The position numbers and the translations under genes were made by a program. From Photorhabdus caribbeanensis (GTDB lineage Bacteria > Pseudomonadota > Gammaproteobacteria > Enterobacterales > Enterobacteriaceae): 64,000 nt of DNA. Shown piece after piece: positions 17,816 to 27,370 of the stretch. The stretch's first letter is position 1. Each line of letters opens with the position of its first letter. The stretch lies in contig NZ_RCWB01000018.1 in assembly GCF_018448885.1 (NCBI RefSeq), forward strand, positions 1-64,000. The letters are read 5' to 3'. The notes under the pieces were generated by a model. That model did not search any database. It was not told the origin of the DNA and saw only the letters and a program-made list of their open reading frames with translations.

Positions 17816-19051
17816 ATGGGCCAATTTGACTACCTTAAAGAAGCGATTAAACAGACAGGTTATACGTTGCAACAGGTTGCCGATGCAAGTGGTATGACCA
17901 AAGGTTATCTCAGTCAGTTAATTAATGACAAAATTAAAAGTCCCAGCGCCCAAAAATTGGCTGCTCTCCATCACTATCTGAGGTTGCAATATCCTGTACA
18001 AAATAAAACTGTTGGCGTGGTATTCGGCAAGTTCTATCCCTTGCATACCGGGCATATCTATCTGATTCAACGGGCCTGTAGTCAGGTGGATGAGTTGCAT
18101 ATTATTCTTTGCCACGATGAGCCGAGAGATCGGGAGTTGTTTATAAGCAGTTCCATGTCTCAGCAACCCACGGTGAGCGATCGTCTGCGCTGGTTGCTTC
18201 AAACATTTAAGTATCAGAAAAATATCCATATTCACTCTTTTGATGAACAGGGAATTGAACCTTATCCACATGGTTGGGATGTGTGGAGTGACGGAATGAA
18301 AGCCTTTATGGCAAAAAAGGGCATTAATCCAACTTATATATATTCCAGTGAAACTCAAGATTCTCCCCGATATAAAGAGCATTTAGGAATTGAGACAATT
18401 CTTATCGATCCACAACGTTCGTTTATGAAAATCAGTGGTCGGCATATTCGTCAGGACCCATTCCGTCATTGGGAATATATTCCTACGGAAGTGAAACCTT
18501 TCTTTGTTCGTACTGTAGCGATTCTTGGTGGAGAGTCCAGCGGTAAATCTACGTTAGTTAACAAATTGGCAAATATTTTTAATACGACAAGTGCTTGGGA
18601 ATATGGTCGTGATTATGTTTTTTCTCATCTGGGGGGAGATGAGATGGCGCTGCAATATTCGGACTATGACAAGATTGCATTAGGGCAAGCCCAGTATATT
18701 GATTTTGCCGTAAAATATGCGAATAAGGTCGCATTTATAGATACCGATTTTGTCACTACCCAGGCATTCTGTAAGCGATATGAAGGACGTGAACACCCGT
18801 TTGTTCAGGCATTAATTGATGAGTACCGATTTGATTTGGTGATTCTACTGGAAAACAACACCCCTTGGGTTGCTGATGGTTTGCGTAGTCTTGGCAGTGA
18901 GCAGGATCGTAAAGAGTTCCAGCAACTGCTGGAGGATATGCTGAAAAGTAATAATATTGAATATGTCAATGTGGATTCACCTGATTATGATCAGCGTTTC
19001 CTACGTTGTATTGAACTCATTCAGCAACTTTTAGCGGCTAATCCTAAATGA
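17816..19051 (+). CDS. nadR: NAD biosynthesis regulator and bifunctional NMN adenylyltransferase/nicotinamide riboside kinase
   Basis: NadR represses NAD synthesis genes and also makes NMN from nicotinamide riboside and NAD from NMN. With the ATG at 17816 after GGGGGAG it has 411 residues (E. coli 410); the frame begins upstream inside radA without support. The N-terminal helix-turn-helix is seen at residues 5-50 (LQQVADASGMTKGYLSQLI). The nucleotidyltransferase signature is GKFYPLHTGH near residue 70, and the kinase P-loop is GGESSGKST in the last third. All three domains look intact. Third gene of serB-radA-nadR, followed by a terminator. Confidence 0.96.
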   Translation: MGQFDYLKEAIKQTGYTLQQVADASGMTKGYLSQLINDKIKSPSAQKLAALHHYLRLQYPVQNKTVGVVFGKFYPLHTGHIYLIQRACSQVDELHIILCHDEPRDRELFISSSMSQQPTVSDRLRWLLQTFKYQKNIHIHSFDEQGIEPYPHGWDVWSDGMKAFMAKKGINPTYIYSSETQDSPRYKEHLGIETILIDPQRSFMKISGRHIRQDPFRHWEYIPTEVKPFFVRTVAILGGESSGKSTLVNKLANIFNTTSAWEYGRDYVFSHLGGDEMALQYSDYDKIALGQAQYIDFAVKYANKVAFIDTDFVTTQAFCKRYEGREHPFVQALIDEYRFDLVILLENNTPWVADGLRSLGSEQDRKEFQQLLEDMLKSNNIEYVNVDSPDYDQRFLRCIELIQQLLAANPK

Positions 19052-19117
19052 CACGTTAGTTGAATCGTTTGTAATTAGATTTATATATAATATTTTATAT
19101 GATAAATTAATAAATAT

Positions 19118-19156
19118 ATATCCAATCACAATATGCACTGTGGCTGGATATTTTTA
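19118..19156 (+). terminator. Rho-independent terminator after nadR
   Basis: A stem of ATATCCA...TGGATAT type with inner CACA/TGTG pairing and a short loop, followed by TTTTTATTTT. It lies about 65 bp past the nadR stop. Confidence 0.75.
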
Positions 19157-19727
19157 TTTTCTGTAAGTAATAAAATATATAACAGCTATTAATATTTTTG
19201 ATACTTCTATTGATTATTTATTTCTTGAATAAAAACAAAATTAATAATTAAATACTTCCCGGTTGGCTTATAAATAAGTTTTTTTTAAATTTTTGATTGG
19301 TTGGGGAATAAGGGAGGGTTGATTTTTTTATTAATAATTTAATGTTCGATGTGGCGCTGTTATTATGATGATTAAATATTAATTTTAACATGTTGTTATG
19401 ATATTAAGGTGTTTTTATCTATAAAAAATTATTTGTCTGATGTTATTTTTTTATTTGTACTAACAAGATAGTAGCCTATTGTTAATGAATGGTTGGTAGG
19501 CGTAGGTTGATCTTGTTTAGTGAAATTTTGATTTTAGCATGCAGATAGTCATTTGAAATAGTCACTGGTAGAAATATTGATATACTTTCAATTGAGATAT
19601 TTCTTATATGATTTTCCCTCGTTTGTGTAATCTTATAATGATGAATATCTGTATTTTTACGGATTGCTCTGGCTGTAAGAGTTACTGATAATGCCAGATT
19701 TCTTACACTATTAATTATGCTGAGATA
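19157..19727. other. Very AT-rich intergenic stretch before the lone ABC ATPase gene
   Basis: I see no supported gene. A minus-strand frame at 19482-19742 lacks recognisable features and overlaps the ABC gene start. The low GC and the solitary ABC gene that follows suggest an inserted or eroded accessory segment. Confidence 0.5.
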
Positions 19728-20474
19728 ATGAATTTGAATCAAATCGCTACGATTGAAGCCATTGATATTTCATATGGTTTTTCGAAAAGTAAAGCTAACC
19801 AGAAAATGATTTCAGACATCACTCTTTCTATTTTTCCAGGTGAATTTACTTTGATTAATGGGGATCTCTGTTCAGGAAAAAGTACTTTGCTGGCAATGAT
19901 TTCTGGGTTATTGCCTCTCGACGGAGGAAAAATATTAATTGCTGATAATGAATTGGGGAGGATGAATAACTTCGAGTTAGATAAATTCCATTTGATAAAT
20001 TGTGGTTTTATCTTTCAAAGAATTAATTTATCTAATGAACTTACGGTTCTGGATAATTTGCTATTATCTCTCTCTTGTGGAATCACGACCTCTCATCAGG
20101 AAGCAACAGTCAGGGCAACCAAGGCACTGAATATTGTTGGCCTGAAACACAAGAAAGATATATATCCCAAGGAATTACGCGATAATGAAAAACAACGGGT
20201 GGCAATAGCCAGCGCCATTGTGAAAAGCCCTCGGTATTTGTTTGCTGATGAGCCAACCTGTTATCTTGATAATTATGACTGCCAAATAGCTATTGATATC
20301 TTAAGTTTTATTGCTCATAACCAAAGAGGTACGGTTGTTGTGGCTTCACAGGATAATAGGCTTATCAAACATGCAGATCGTATTATTACTTTGAAAGAAG
20401 GAAAGATTATCCATGATACGTATCTTACACATAACATAATGAATAAGACTATGAGCTTATATCTAAATAATTGA
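19728..20474 (+). CDS. Orphan ABC transporter ATPase with degenerate catalytic motifs (LolD/MacB/DevA-like)
   Basis: An ABC ATPase of 248 residues, usual length for LolD/MacB-type exporter subunits. Walker A is recognisable but altered (GDLCSGKST near residue 46; the usual Gly before Ser is Cys). The Q-loop (GFIFQ) and Walker B with catalytic Glu (YLFADEPT) are normal. The signature, normally LSGGQ or LSGGE, reads LRDNE, and the switch His of the H-loop is replaced by Gln (VVASQDNRL). The ending (DNRLIKHADRIITLKEGKI) resembles DevA-type ATPases. No permease or membrane-fusion gene is adjacent: nadR is upstream and ettA converges downstream. It may hydrolyse ATP poorly, serve a permease elsewhere, or be a decaying remnant. 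The start at 19728 has only a weak ribosome site. Family is sure, substrate unknown. Confidence 0.8.
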   Translation: MNLNQIATIEAIDISYGFSKSKANQKMISDITLSIFPGEFTLINGDLCSGKSTLLAMISGLLPLDGGKILIADNELGRMNNFELDKFHLINCGFIFQRINLSNELTVLDNLLLSLSCGITTSHQEATVRATKALNIVGLKHKKDIYPKELRDNEKQRVAIASAIVKSPRYLFADEPTCYLDNYDCQIAIDILSFIAHNQRGTVVVASQDNRLIKHADRIITLKEGKIIHDTYLTHNIMNKTMSLYLNN

Positions 20475-20477
20475 GTG

Positions 20478-20505
20478 GAAAACGGCCTGTTACCAGGCCA
20501 TTTTC
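20478..20505. terminator. Bidirectional terminator between the ABC gene and ettA
   Basis: GAAAA-c-GGCCTG, loop TTAC, CAGGCC-a-TTTTC: a perfect GC stem with A and T runs on both sides, placed between convergent genes, so it can serve both. Confidence 0.85.
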
Positions 20506-20512
20506 AATATGA

Positions 20513-22180
20513 TTATTTGCTGATTCTCTTATATTTAATGCGATGTGGTTCCAGCGCTTCTGCTCCGAGAGTCCGCTTCTTATAGTCTTCGTATTCACTA
20601 AAGTTACCTTCAAAGAAAGTGACTTTACCTTCATCTTGGTAATCAATGATGTGGGTTGCGATACGATCAAGGAACCAACGATCGTGGGAAATAACCATCG
20701 CACAACCTGGGAATTCCAGCAAGGCGTTTTCCAGTGCGCGCAAGGTTTCGATGTCCAGGTCGTTGGTTGGTTCGTCGAGCAACAGCATGTTACCGCCGAC
20801 TTGCAGCAGTTTAGCCAGATGCAGCCGCCCTCTTTCACCACCAGACAACTCACCGACACGTTTACCTTGATCAACACCTTTGAAGTTAAAACGGCCAACA
20901 TAGGCGCGACTTGGCAGTTCGAAGTTACCGATACGCATGATGTCCTGGCCGCCCGAAATCTCTTCCCAAACGGTTTTCTTATCATCCATGTTGTCACGGA
21001 ACTGATCGACAGAAGCGAGTTTGACGGTTTCACCTAACGTGATAGAGCCGGAATCGGGTTGTTCTTGGTTGGAGATCATACGGAACAGGGTAGATTTACC
21101 GGCGCCGTTAGGCCCGATAATCCCAACAATCGCCCCTTTTGGCAGAGAGAAGCTCAGATTGTCAATCAGAACCCGGTCGCCATAGGATTTGGTTAGGTTT
21201 TCCACTTCCAGAACTTTGTCGCCCAAGCGTGGTCCTGGTGGAATGAACAGTTCGCTGGTTTCGTTGCGCTTCTGATATTCAACGCTATTTAATTCTTCAA
21301 AGCGGGCCAGACGCGCTTTGCCTTTTGCCTGACGGCCTTTCGGATTTTGGCGAACCCATTCCAGCTCTTTCTCAATGGATTTACGACGCGCAGCTTCTGT
21401 TGCGGCTTCTTGTGCCAGACGAGCATCTTTCTGTTCCAGCCATGAAGAGTAATTACCTTCCCACGGAATACCTTCACCACGGTCAAGTTCCAGAATCCAG
21501 CCAGCAACGTTATCAAGGAAGTAACGGTCGTGGGTAATTGCGACAACGGTACCTTCGTAATCGTGCAGGAAGCGTTCCAGCCAGGCGACAGATTCGGCGT
21601 CAAGGTGGTTAGTTGGCTCGTCCAGTAGCAGCATATCGGGTTTTTCCAGCAGTAAGCGGCAGATTGCCACACGGCGGCGCTCCCCCCCGGATAGATGCTC
21701 GATTTTTGCATCCCACGGCGGCAAACGCAGGGCATCAGCGGCGCGCTCAAGCTGGTTATCAAGGTTATGGCCATCGTGGGATTGAATAATCGCTTCCAGT
21801 TCACCTTGTTCTTTAGCCAGTTTGTCAAAATCAGCGTCAGGATCAGCATAGGCTGCGTAGACTTCATCCAAACGAGTCAGCGCGTGTTTTACTTCGCTAA
21901 CCGCTTCTTCCACTGCTTCGCGGACAGTGTGCTCCAGATTTAATTTAGGCTCCTGTGGTAGATAGCCAATTTTAATTCCTGGTTGTGGGCGAGCTTCTCC
22001 TTCGATATCTTTATCGATGCCTGCCATAATGCGCAGTAAGGTCGATTTACCGGCGCCATTAAGGCCAAGAACACCAATTTTTGCTCCCGGAAAGAAACTC
22101 AAGGAGATATTTTTCAGAATATGACGTTTCGGGGGAACAATTTTACCGACCCGATGCATGGTGTAGACGTATTGAGCCAC
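20513..22180 (-). CDS. ettA: Energy-dependent translational throttle protein EttA (ABC-F)
   Basis: EttA is a soluble ABC-F ATPase that binds the ribosomal E site and gates the first elongation steps according to ATP/ADP. Two ABC domains are present: Walker A GLNGAGKST and GPNGAGKST, signatures LSGGERRR and LSGGERGR, Walker B LLLDEPTNHLD and LLLDEPTNDLD, joined by a charged linker (AARRKSIEKELEWVRQ). I chose the GTG at 22180 because it gives VAQYVYTMHRVGK, the family N-terminus, and exactly 555 residues as in E. coli; a GAGG motif lies about 11 bases upstream. The open frame reaches 22234 but the extra 18 codons look unrelated. It is divergent from slt. Confidence 0.95.
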   Translation of the reverse strand: MAQYVYTMHRVGKIVPPKRHILKNISLSFFPGAKIGVLGLNGAGKSTLLRIMAGIDKDIEGEARPQPGIKIGYLPQEPKLNLEHTVREAVEEAVSEVKHALTRLDEVYAAYADPDADFDKLAKEQGELEAIIQSHDGHNLDNQLERAADALRLPPWDAKIEHLSGGERRRVAICRLLLEKPDMLLLDEPTNHLDAESVAWLERFLHDYEGTVVAITHDRYFLDNVAGWILELDRGEGIPWEGNYSSWLEQKDARLAQEAATEAARRKSIEKELEWVRQNPKGRQAKGKARLARFEELNSVEYQKRNETSELFIPPGPRLGDKVLEVENLTKSYGDRVLIDNLSFSLPKGAIVGIIGPNGAGKSTLFRMISNQEQPDSGSITLGETVKLASVDQFRDNMDDKKTVWEEISGGQDIMRIGNFELPSRAYVGRFNFKGVDQGKRVGELSGGERGRLHLAKLLQVGGNMLLLDEPTNDLDIETLRALENALLEFPGCAMVISHDRWFLDRIATHIIDYQDEGKVTFFEGNFSEYEDYKKRTLGAEALEPHRIKYKRISK

Positions 22181-22551
22181 GTTGCTATAAGCCTCGCTAT
22201 CTCTGATTGTGATAATGCCTGTTTTGCGAAGCAAGTCGCATGAACAGGGCGCGTTGATGCCTGATTATATCCGTTTAGGTTATTGATGTTCATCTGAACA
22301 CGATTTGTCACAGTTTACCCGATTTAAGTCAATAAACTCTATAACCCAATTGCTCGAATAAAATGATCCTAGGTTGAGTTGGTTAAAGTGAATCAATTTA
22401 TTATATAAAAAACTAACCTGTTATGAATATATGGTTATATATCTCATCATAGGATAAATTCATGTGGTAAGCGGTGGTAATTATATTATTATGGTGTTTA
22501 TGCATTCGTAATATTAACCTGTTTGATTTTATCTCCCGGAGGAGCGTGATA
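22181..22551. other. Divergent intergenic region between ettA and slt
   Basis: Holds the promoters of both genes. A good ribosome site (CGGAGGAGCG) precedes slt. I see no further gene, repeat or clear operator. Confidence 0.6.
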
Positions 22552-24468
22552 ATGGCTAAGTGGCAATACCTTACGGTAGTTATAGGGTTAGTTTTTATTT
22601 CTGTAGCAGCAAGCGCTGATTCTCTGGAAAATCAGCGACAGAGATATCAGCAAATTAAGCAAGCGTGGAATATCGGCGATAGAGCTGAAATCGCACGACT
22701 AATGCCAACATTGAAAGATTATCCGCTTTATCCTTATCTGCAATATCGGGAGCTGACTCAGGATCTGTCACTCGCTACACCAGCGCAGGTTCGTGATTTT
22801 GTTGATCTCCACCCTAATTTGCCTCCCGCACGTTCTTTATCATCCCGTTTTATTAATGAACTTGCACGTCGCGAAGAGTGGCGCGGGATACTGGCATTCA
22901 CTCCTACTGCGCCGAAATCTATTGCAGCCCGCTGTCATTACTATGTTGCTAAATGGGCCGCCGGTGAGGAACAGGTTGCCTGGCAGGGAGCGAAAGAAGT
23001 TTGGTTGAATGGTCGTTCTTTACCAGCCAGTTGCGATAAATTATTTGATGTTTGGCAGCAAAGCGGCCATTTATCAGCGAAACTGATATTACAGCGTATT
23101 AACCTGGCATTAAAAGCGGGAAATACGTCACTGGTCAGTTACCTCGCTAAACAATTGCCATTGGGATACAAAAGTATCAGTGAGAGCCTGATTAAATTGC
23201 AGGGTGATCCTGCGACTGTAGCGGATTTTGCTAATCATACCGGGCCGACTGATTTTACCCGTGTTACCACTTTAGCGGCTTTCTCGCGTTTCGCTCGTCA
23301 AGATCCGGAACAGGCAAAAGCGATCATTCCATCAATTGTCAGAGTGCAAAAGATGAATGCAAGCGAACATCAGCGATTAAAAGATATTGTTGCCTGGCAA
23401 TTAATGGGCGATGTGAGCGATGAACAAGAAAAGTGGCGTGATGATGCGATCCGCGATAGCCAATCTGTTGCATTGCTTGAGCGTCGGATTCGTTTGGCGT
23501 TGGGTCATGCAGATGAACATGGTGTGGCTCAATGGATAAAATTGCTTCCGTTAAAGAACCAAAATAAAGAGGAATGGCGTTATTGGCAAGCCAACATTCT
23601 ATTGGTACAGGGTAATAAGAGCGAAGGTGAGGCAATATTGCGTAAGCTGACAGAAAGCCGTGGTTTTTATCCAATGGTTGCTGCGCAGAAACTGAATGTC
23701 AGTTATCCGCTGATGATAAATAGCGCAAAAAAGCCGGATGCAGCTATTGCTTCAATGCCCGAAGTACAGAGAGTGAGAGAACTACTGTATTGGCAAATGG
23801 ATAATCTTGCCCGCATAGAGTGGAACTACTTGGTTGCCAGCCAAGATAAATTAAAACAACAGCAACTGGCGCGTTATGCTTTCGACCAAAAATGGGCGGC
23901 TCTTAGTGTACAGGCGACAATAACTGGAAAAATGTGGGACTACCTTGAAGAACGTTTTCCATTGGCATGGCCGCGGGAATTTAGTCACTTCACTGCAAAT
24001 AAAGACATTTCTCAAAGTTATGCGATGGCGATAGCTCGTCAGGAAAGTGCCTGGAATCCGCAAGCCAGTTCGCCAGTCGGGGCAATGGGGTTGATGCAGG
24101 TGATGCCAAAAACGGCAGAGGATACGGTTAAGAAAAATGGAATCCAGGGATATATAAACAGTAGCCAACTTATAAACCCGCTGACGAATATCGAAATCGG
24201 TACTGCTTATCTTGAATCGGTTTATCAGCGCTTTGGAAAGAATCGGATACTTGCCAGCGCGGCCTATAATGCCGGACCAACTCGTGTAGAGCGCTGGTTA
24301 TCTAACAGTGATGGGCGACTCGATGCGATAGCTTTTATTGACAGCATTCCATTTTCTGAAACCCGCAATTATGTCAAAAATGTTTTGGTTTATGATGTCT
24401 TTTACAGTCATTTCATGGGGAAGTCATCAAATGTGCTGACTAATGCGGAGTGGCAAAGGCGTTATTGA
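22552..24468 (+). CDS. slt: Soluble lytic murein transglycosylase (Slt70)
   Basis: A periplasmic enzyme that cleaves peptidoglycan glycan strands with 1,6-anhydro product formation, in wall turnover. The ATG at 22552 follows CGGAGGAG and gives 638 residues (E. coli 645) with a signal peptide (LTVVIGLVFISVAASA, cleavage near residue 22). The long alpha-helical U and L domains occupy most of the protein. The C-terminal SLT domain has the catalytic Glu at about residue 498 in QESAWNPQASSPVGAMG, then GLMQVMP and AYNAGPTRV. The frame extends 26 codons upstream without support. trpR follows after 59 bp, the same pairing as in E. coli. Confidence 0.96.
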   Translation: MAKWQYLTVVIGLVFISVAASADSLENQRQRYQQIKQAWNIGDRAEIARLMPTLKDYPLYPYLQYRELTQDLSLATPAQVRDFVDLHPNLPPARSLSSRFINELARREEWRGILAFTPTAPKSIAARCHYYVAKWAAGEEQVAWQGAKEVWLNGRSLPASCDKLFDVWQQSGHLSAKLILQRINLALKAGNTSLVSYLAKQLPLGYKSISESLIKLQGDPATVADFANHTGPTDFTRVTTLAAFSRFARQDPEQAKAIIPSIVRVQKMNASEHQRLKDIVAWQLMGDVSDEQEKWRDDAIRDSQSVALLERRIRLALGHADEHGVAQWIKLLPLKNQNKEEWRYWQANILLVQGNKSEGEAILRKLTESRGFYPMVAAQKLNVSYPLMINSAKKPDAAIASMPEVQRVRELLYWQMDNLARIEWNYLVASQDKLKQQQLARYAFDQKWAALSVQATITGKMWDYLEERFPLAWPREFSHFTANKDISQSYAMAIARQESAWNPQASSPVGAMGLMQVMPKTAEDTVKKNGIQGYINSSQLINPLTNIEIGTAYLESVYQRFGKNRILASAAYNAGPTRVERWLSNSDGRLDAIAFIDSIPFSETRNYVKNVLVYDVFYSHFMGKSSNVLTNAEWQRRY

Positions 24469-24494
24469 TTTATGGCAAACTATGTTATGCTGCC

Positions 24495-24512
24495 GTACTA
24501 GTTAAATAGTAT
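24495..24512 (+). promoter_or_regulatory. TrpR operator (autoregulatory) upstream of trpR
   Basis: GTACTAGTTAAATAGTAT matches the trp operator palindrome (ACTAGTTAACTAGT) with one central change. It ends 15 bp before the trpR ATG and overlaps a TATAAT at 24510-24515, so repressor binding would block transcription of trpR. Confidence 0.8.
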
Positions 24513-24527
24513 AATGACTGATTGATT

Positions 24528-24848
24528 ATGACGACGAATCATCTGACAGACCCGGCACTTTCGCCGCAAGATCATGAAGATTGGCAATGTTTCGTGACAT
24601 TACTCCAACAGGCTTTTGCTGAAGATCTACAGCATCCGATTTTACAGTTATTATTGACGCCAGATGAACGGACAGCACTGGCTACCAGAGTACGAATCAT
24701 CAAGGAGTTGATGAGTGGAAAAATGAGTCAACGCGAGCTGAAAAATGAACTTGGGGTGGGTATTGCGACGATTACGCGCGGCTCTAATAGCCTGAAATTT
24801 GCCTCAAACGATGTGAAAGCTTGGTTGGAACAGCAATTACTGAAATAG
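24528..24848 (+). CDS. trpR: Trp operon repressor
   Basis: TrpR binds operator DNA when loaded with L-tryptophan and represses trp, aro and its own genes. The ATG at 24528 gives 106 residues (E. coli 108); a TTG two codons upstream could also be read. The helix-turn-helix is [19 protein letters not shown], preceded by the conserved [19 protein letters not shown]. The operator immediately upstream indicates autoregulation. Family-typical in every feature seen. Confidence 0.95.
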   Translation: MTTNHLTDPALSPQDHEDWQCFVTLLQQAFAEDLQHPILQLLLTPDERTALATRVRIIKELMSGKMSQRELKNELGVGIATITRGSNSLKFASNDVKAWLEQQLLK

Positions 24849-24849
24849 C

Positions 24850-24868
24850 AGGCCGCCAACTGCGGCCT
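24850..24868. terminator. GC hairpin between convergent trpR and yjjX
   Basis: AGGCCGC, loop CAACT, GCGGCCT, beginning one base after the trpR stop. There is no T tail, so it may act only weakly as a terminator. Confidence 0.5.
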
Positions 24869-24884
24869 AATGGTGAATGCCTGT

Positions 24885-25415
24885 TTAACGGGCGTTCAGT
24901 TCTTTATAAATTTCATGATGTACTGGCACCAAAGCGAGTATCAGAGCTTGGTGGTACACACTGGTACGAGTCAGGATGCCATCAGTAAAAAAGCCAATCG
25001 CGCCATCTTTCTGCTTGATGTTATTGATGCCAGTAAGGTAAGCCATTTCATGACCTAATTCTCGGCCTTCTCGAATACCATCAAGAATTTTCTCTGGCAA
25101 CATTAGACTGGCTGAACGAGATTCTCCGCGAATTTGCTGATATTCCACCACCATCCAGGCAAATGTCATATCGTCTTCAATACCTGCTTCCACGCCGACC
25201 CAAAAATCTGCTTCAGGACGAACTTGTCTGGCCGCCATGACACGTTGACGGGCGCCAGTACGGGTTTCTGTGTTGCCAATAGGTTGTTGTGGGACGCTAC
25301 TGTCTACATTGATATCTTCGATCCGATAAGTACCTGGCCCAAAAACATCATCAAAGGCGAGACTAATGGCTTTAATTTTTGCAGGGTTGGTGGTTGCGGC
25401 AATAACGTGATACAT
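24885..25415 (-). CDS. yjjX: Non-canonical purine NTP phosphatase (inosine/xanthosine triphosphatase)
   Basis: Removes damaged purine nucleotides such as ITP and XTP from the pool, hydrolysing them to the diphosphate. It has 176 residues (E. coli about 170). The N-terminal nucleotide-binding motif is [11 protein letters not shown], followed by [15 protein letters not shown] and the acidic cluster [14 protein letters not shown], all diagnostic for the YjjX/NTPase_1 family. The start at 25415 has a short ribosome site (GGATAA region). It is convergent with trpR and divergent from gpmB with a gap of about 54 bp. Confidence 0.92.
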   Translation of the reverse strand: MYHVIAATTNPAKIKAISLAFDDVFGPGTYRIEDINVDSSVPQQPIGNTETRTGARQRVMAARQVRPEADFWVGVEAGIEDDMTFAWMVVEYQQIRGESRSASLMLPEKILDGIREGRELGHEMAYLTGINNIKQKDGAIGFFTDGILTRTSVYHQALILALVPVHHEIYKELNAR

Positions 25416-25469
25416 AATAGATGAGTTATCCTTTGAACGAGTATTTACGCAGTATAACGGAAAATGAAA

Positions 25470-26117
25470 ATGTTACAGGTATATCTTGTTCGGCATGGGG
25501 AATCCGAATGGAATGCGGCACGTCGTATTCAGGGACAATCTGACAGCCCTCTGACCGAAACAGGCGAACATCAAGCCAGATTAGTGGCGCAAAGAGTAAA
25601 ATCGGAAAGTATTACCCATATTATTACCAGCGACCTTGGGCGGACACGCCGAACGGCAGAGATCATTGCTGAGGTTTGTGGTTGTGAAATTATTCTGGAG
25701 CCACGTTTGCGCGAATTGAACATGGGGGTGCTTGAACGCAGAAATATTGATTCCTTGACTTCGGAAGAGGAGAACTGGCGTAAGAAAGTCCTTGATGGCA
25801 CACCTGGGGGACGCATCCCCGAAGGCGAATCGATGGATGAACTCGCTGAGCGTATGAGAGCTGCGTTGGAAAGCTGCCGTAATCTACCGGTTGGCAGTCG
25901 GCCGTTGTTAGTCAGTCATGGCATTGCTTTGGGATGTTTGGTTAGCACCATACTGGGATTGCCCGCGCATGCTGAACGTCGTCTTCGCCTGAGAAATTGC
26001 TCTCTGTCCAGAGTGGATTATCAACACAGCCCGTGGCTGGCGTCAGGCTGGATTGTAGAAACGGCAGGCGATATCACACATCTGGATACGCCCGCACTGG
26101 ATGAACTGCAACGTTAA
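25470..26117 (+). CDS. gpmB: Histidine phosphatase family protein GpmB (phosphoglycerate mutase-like)
   Basis: A member of the histidine phosphatase superfamily, annotated as a phosphoglycerate mutase homologue; the E. coli protein may act mainly as a phosphatase. The catalytic RHG motif is [10 protein letters not shown] at residues 7-16, with the second His in [10 protein letters not shown]. The ATG at 25470 gives 215 residues, the E. coli length, and a better ribosome spacing than the ATG two codons earlier at 25464. Its last four bases overlap the end of the convergent rob gene. Confidence 0.93.
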   Translation: MLQVYLVRHGESEWNAARRIQGQSDSPLTETGEHQARLVAQRVKSESITHIITSDLGRTRRTAEIIAEVCGCEIILEPRLRELNMGVLERRNIDSLTSEEENWRKKVLDGTPGGRIPEGESMDELAERMRAALESCRNLPVGSRPLLVSHGIALGCLVSTILGLPAHAERRLRLRNCSLSRVDYQHSPWLASGWIVETAGDITHLDTPALDELQR

Positions 26118-26989
26118 TGCTGGATAGGAATGAGATACTGAAATTCGATGATATGGTTCGCCGCTTCCTTATCTCTGTCATGAGTATTGGTAAGATAATA
26201 TCGTTCGATATCGTATCCTTTCCTACGTGTCAGGTTTAGCATTGGCAGGCAGATACCATAGACGGTAAACAGAAAATCCTGTAAACCATCTTTGGTGCCG
26301 TAGTAACTAAATGAGACGTATTCTCCAGCCGGTAATGTAACAGGTTGGCTGCCTGCCACATCAAACAGCGCATATTGGGGTTCTACCGCTGTTGTGTACA
26401 ACACAGTTTGTTCATCTTCTTTTTCTGGATTGGGAGTTGCATGATGAAGGCCATAAAGTACAGGAGGTAACACTTCTGCATTTTGCAGATAGTATGTCCA
26501 GAAATTGTGTCGCATTTCAGTACAAAAACTGGACCATTGTTCCAGTGTATAAGAACAGGTCTGCTCTATACCAACCAGTGGCTGTTCCTCTAGAGTGAGA
26601 TAGGTTGCTTCGGGAATATACCTCTTATCCAGCAATATGGGCGGGCGAATACCCGTGGCGCACCACTCCTCACTGAGACGATAAAGTGCAGGTGTTTTAT
26701 TAAATTGTTTTTTAAATGCGCGAGTGAAAGTTTGTTGGGAGTCAAACTGGTACTGTAAAGCAATATCCAGAATAGGGCGGCTGGTTAAACGTAAAGCAAC
26801 GGCTGCCCGTGATAACCTTCTGGCACGGATATAGGAGCCAATAGCCTGGCCGGTAATGTCTTTAAACATACGTTGCAGGTGCCATTTAGAATAACCTGCT
26901 TTAGCTGCAACATTATTGAGTGATAACGGTTGATCTAAATGATTGTCTAGCCAACGTAATAAATCACGAATGATGCCGGTTTGATCCAT
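26114..26989 (-). CDS. rob: Rob-type AraC/XylS family transcriptional activator
   Basis: Rob activates the mar/sox/rob regulon (efflux, oxidative and solvent stress). The product has 291 residues (E. coli 289). Residues 8-105 carry the two helix-turn-helix motifs (LNNVAAKAGYSKWHLQRMF and ILDIALQYQFDSQQTFTRAF). The C-terminal GyrI-like ligand domain follows (about 120-291), which separates Rob from MarA and SoxS. The start at 26989 has GGAGA just upstream. Its 3' end overlaps gpmB by four bases tail to tail. MarA and SoxS lack the C-terminal domain, so Rob is the best call. Confidence 0.93.
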   Translation of the reverse strand: MDQTGIIRDLLRWLDNHLDQPLSLNNVAAKAGYSKWHLQRMFKDITGQAIGSYIRARRLSRAAVALRLTSRPILDIALQYQFDSQQTFTRAFKKQFNKTPALYRLSEEWCATGIRPPILLDKRYIPEATYLTLEEQPLVGIEQTCSYTLEQWSSFCTEMRHNFWTYYLQNAEVLPPVLYGLHHATPNPEKEDEQTVLYTTAVEPQYALFDVAGSQPVTLPAGEYVSFSYYGTKDGLQDFLFTVYGICLPMLNLTRRKGYDIERYYLTNTHDRDKEAANHIIEFQYLIPIQH

Positions 26990-27370
26990 ACATCTCCTTA
27001 GTCGTTAAGACCAGAAAGAACAATATAAGAACTCATACTACTAGGCTATTTTGTTTGCCACATGAACAGGTTTACAGAGTGAGTAAAACGAATCATTCCT
27101 ATGTTTGCATCTCTGTTCGGTGTCTGCGTGCTGTTGGTGTTCATAATTTATTGACAAGCGTGGCATTCAACAATAACTCTACTGGATATAAGCACTAAGT
27201 GTAAAACAAGTCTTATATTTACAATAGGATACTTATTCGTATTATTATTTCACTCATTACTTTGTGAAATTATTCTAATATGTAATTATTGTTATTAGAG
27301 GGTATTACCGACTATTTGGTATCTCGGCGGTGAGATTTTACGCTGAATTAATTAAGGCACGAGATTATAT
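26990..27370. other. Divergent intergenic region between rob and creA
   Basis: Presumably contains both promoters. I see no convincing operator, repeat or small gene. Confidence 0.55.

Noticed and set aside
19482-19742. Minus-strand frame of 86 codons in the AT-rich gap before the ABC ATPase
   Set aside because: No ribosome site, low-complexity composition and overlap with the ABC gene start; chance frame in AT-rich DNA.
20513-22234. Longer ettA frame from 22234
   Set aside because: The extra 18 codons do not resemble EttA, while the GTG at 22180 gives the exact family N-terminus and length.
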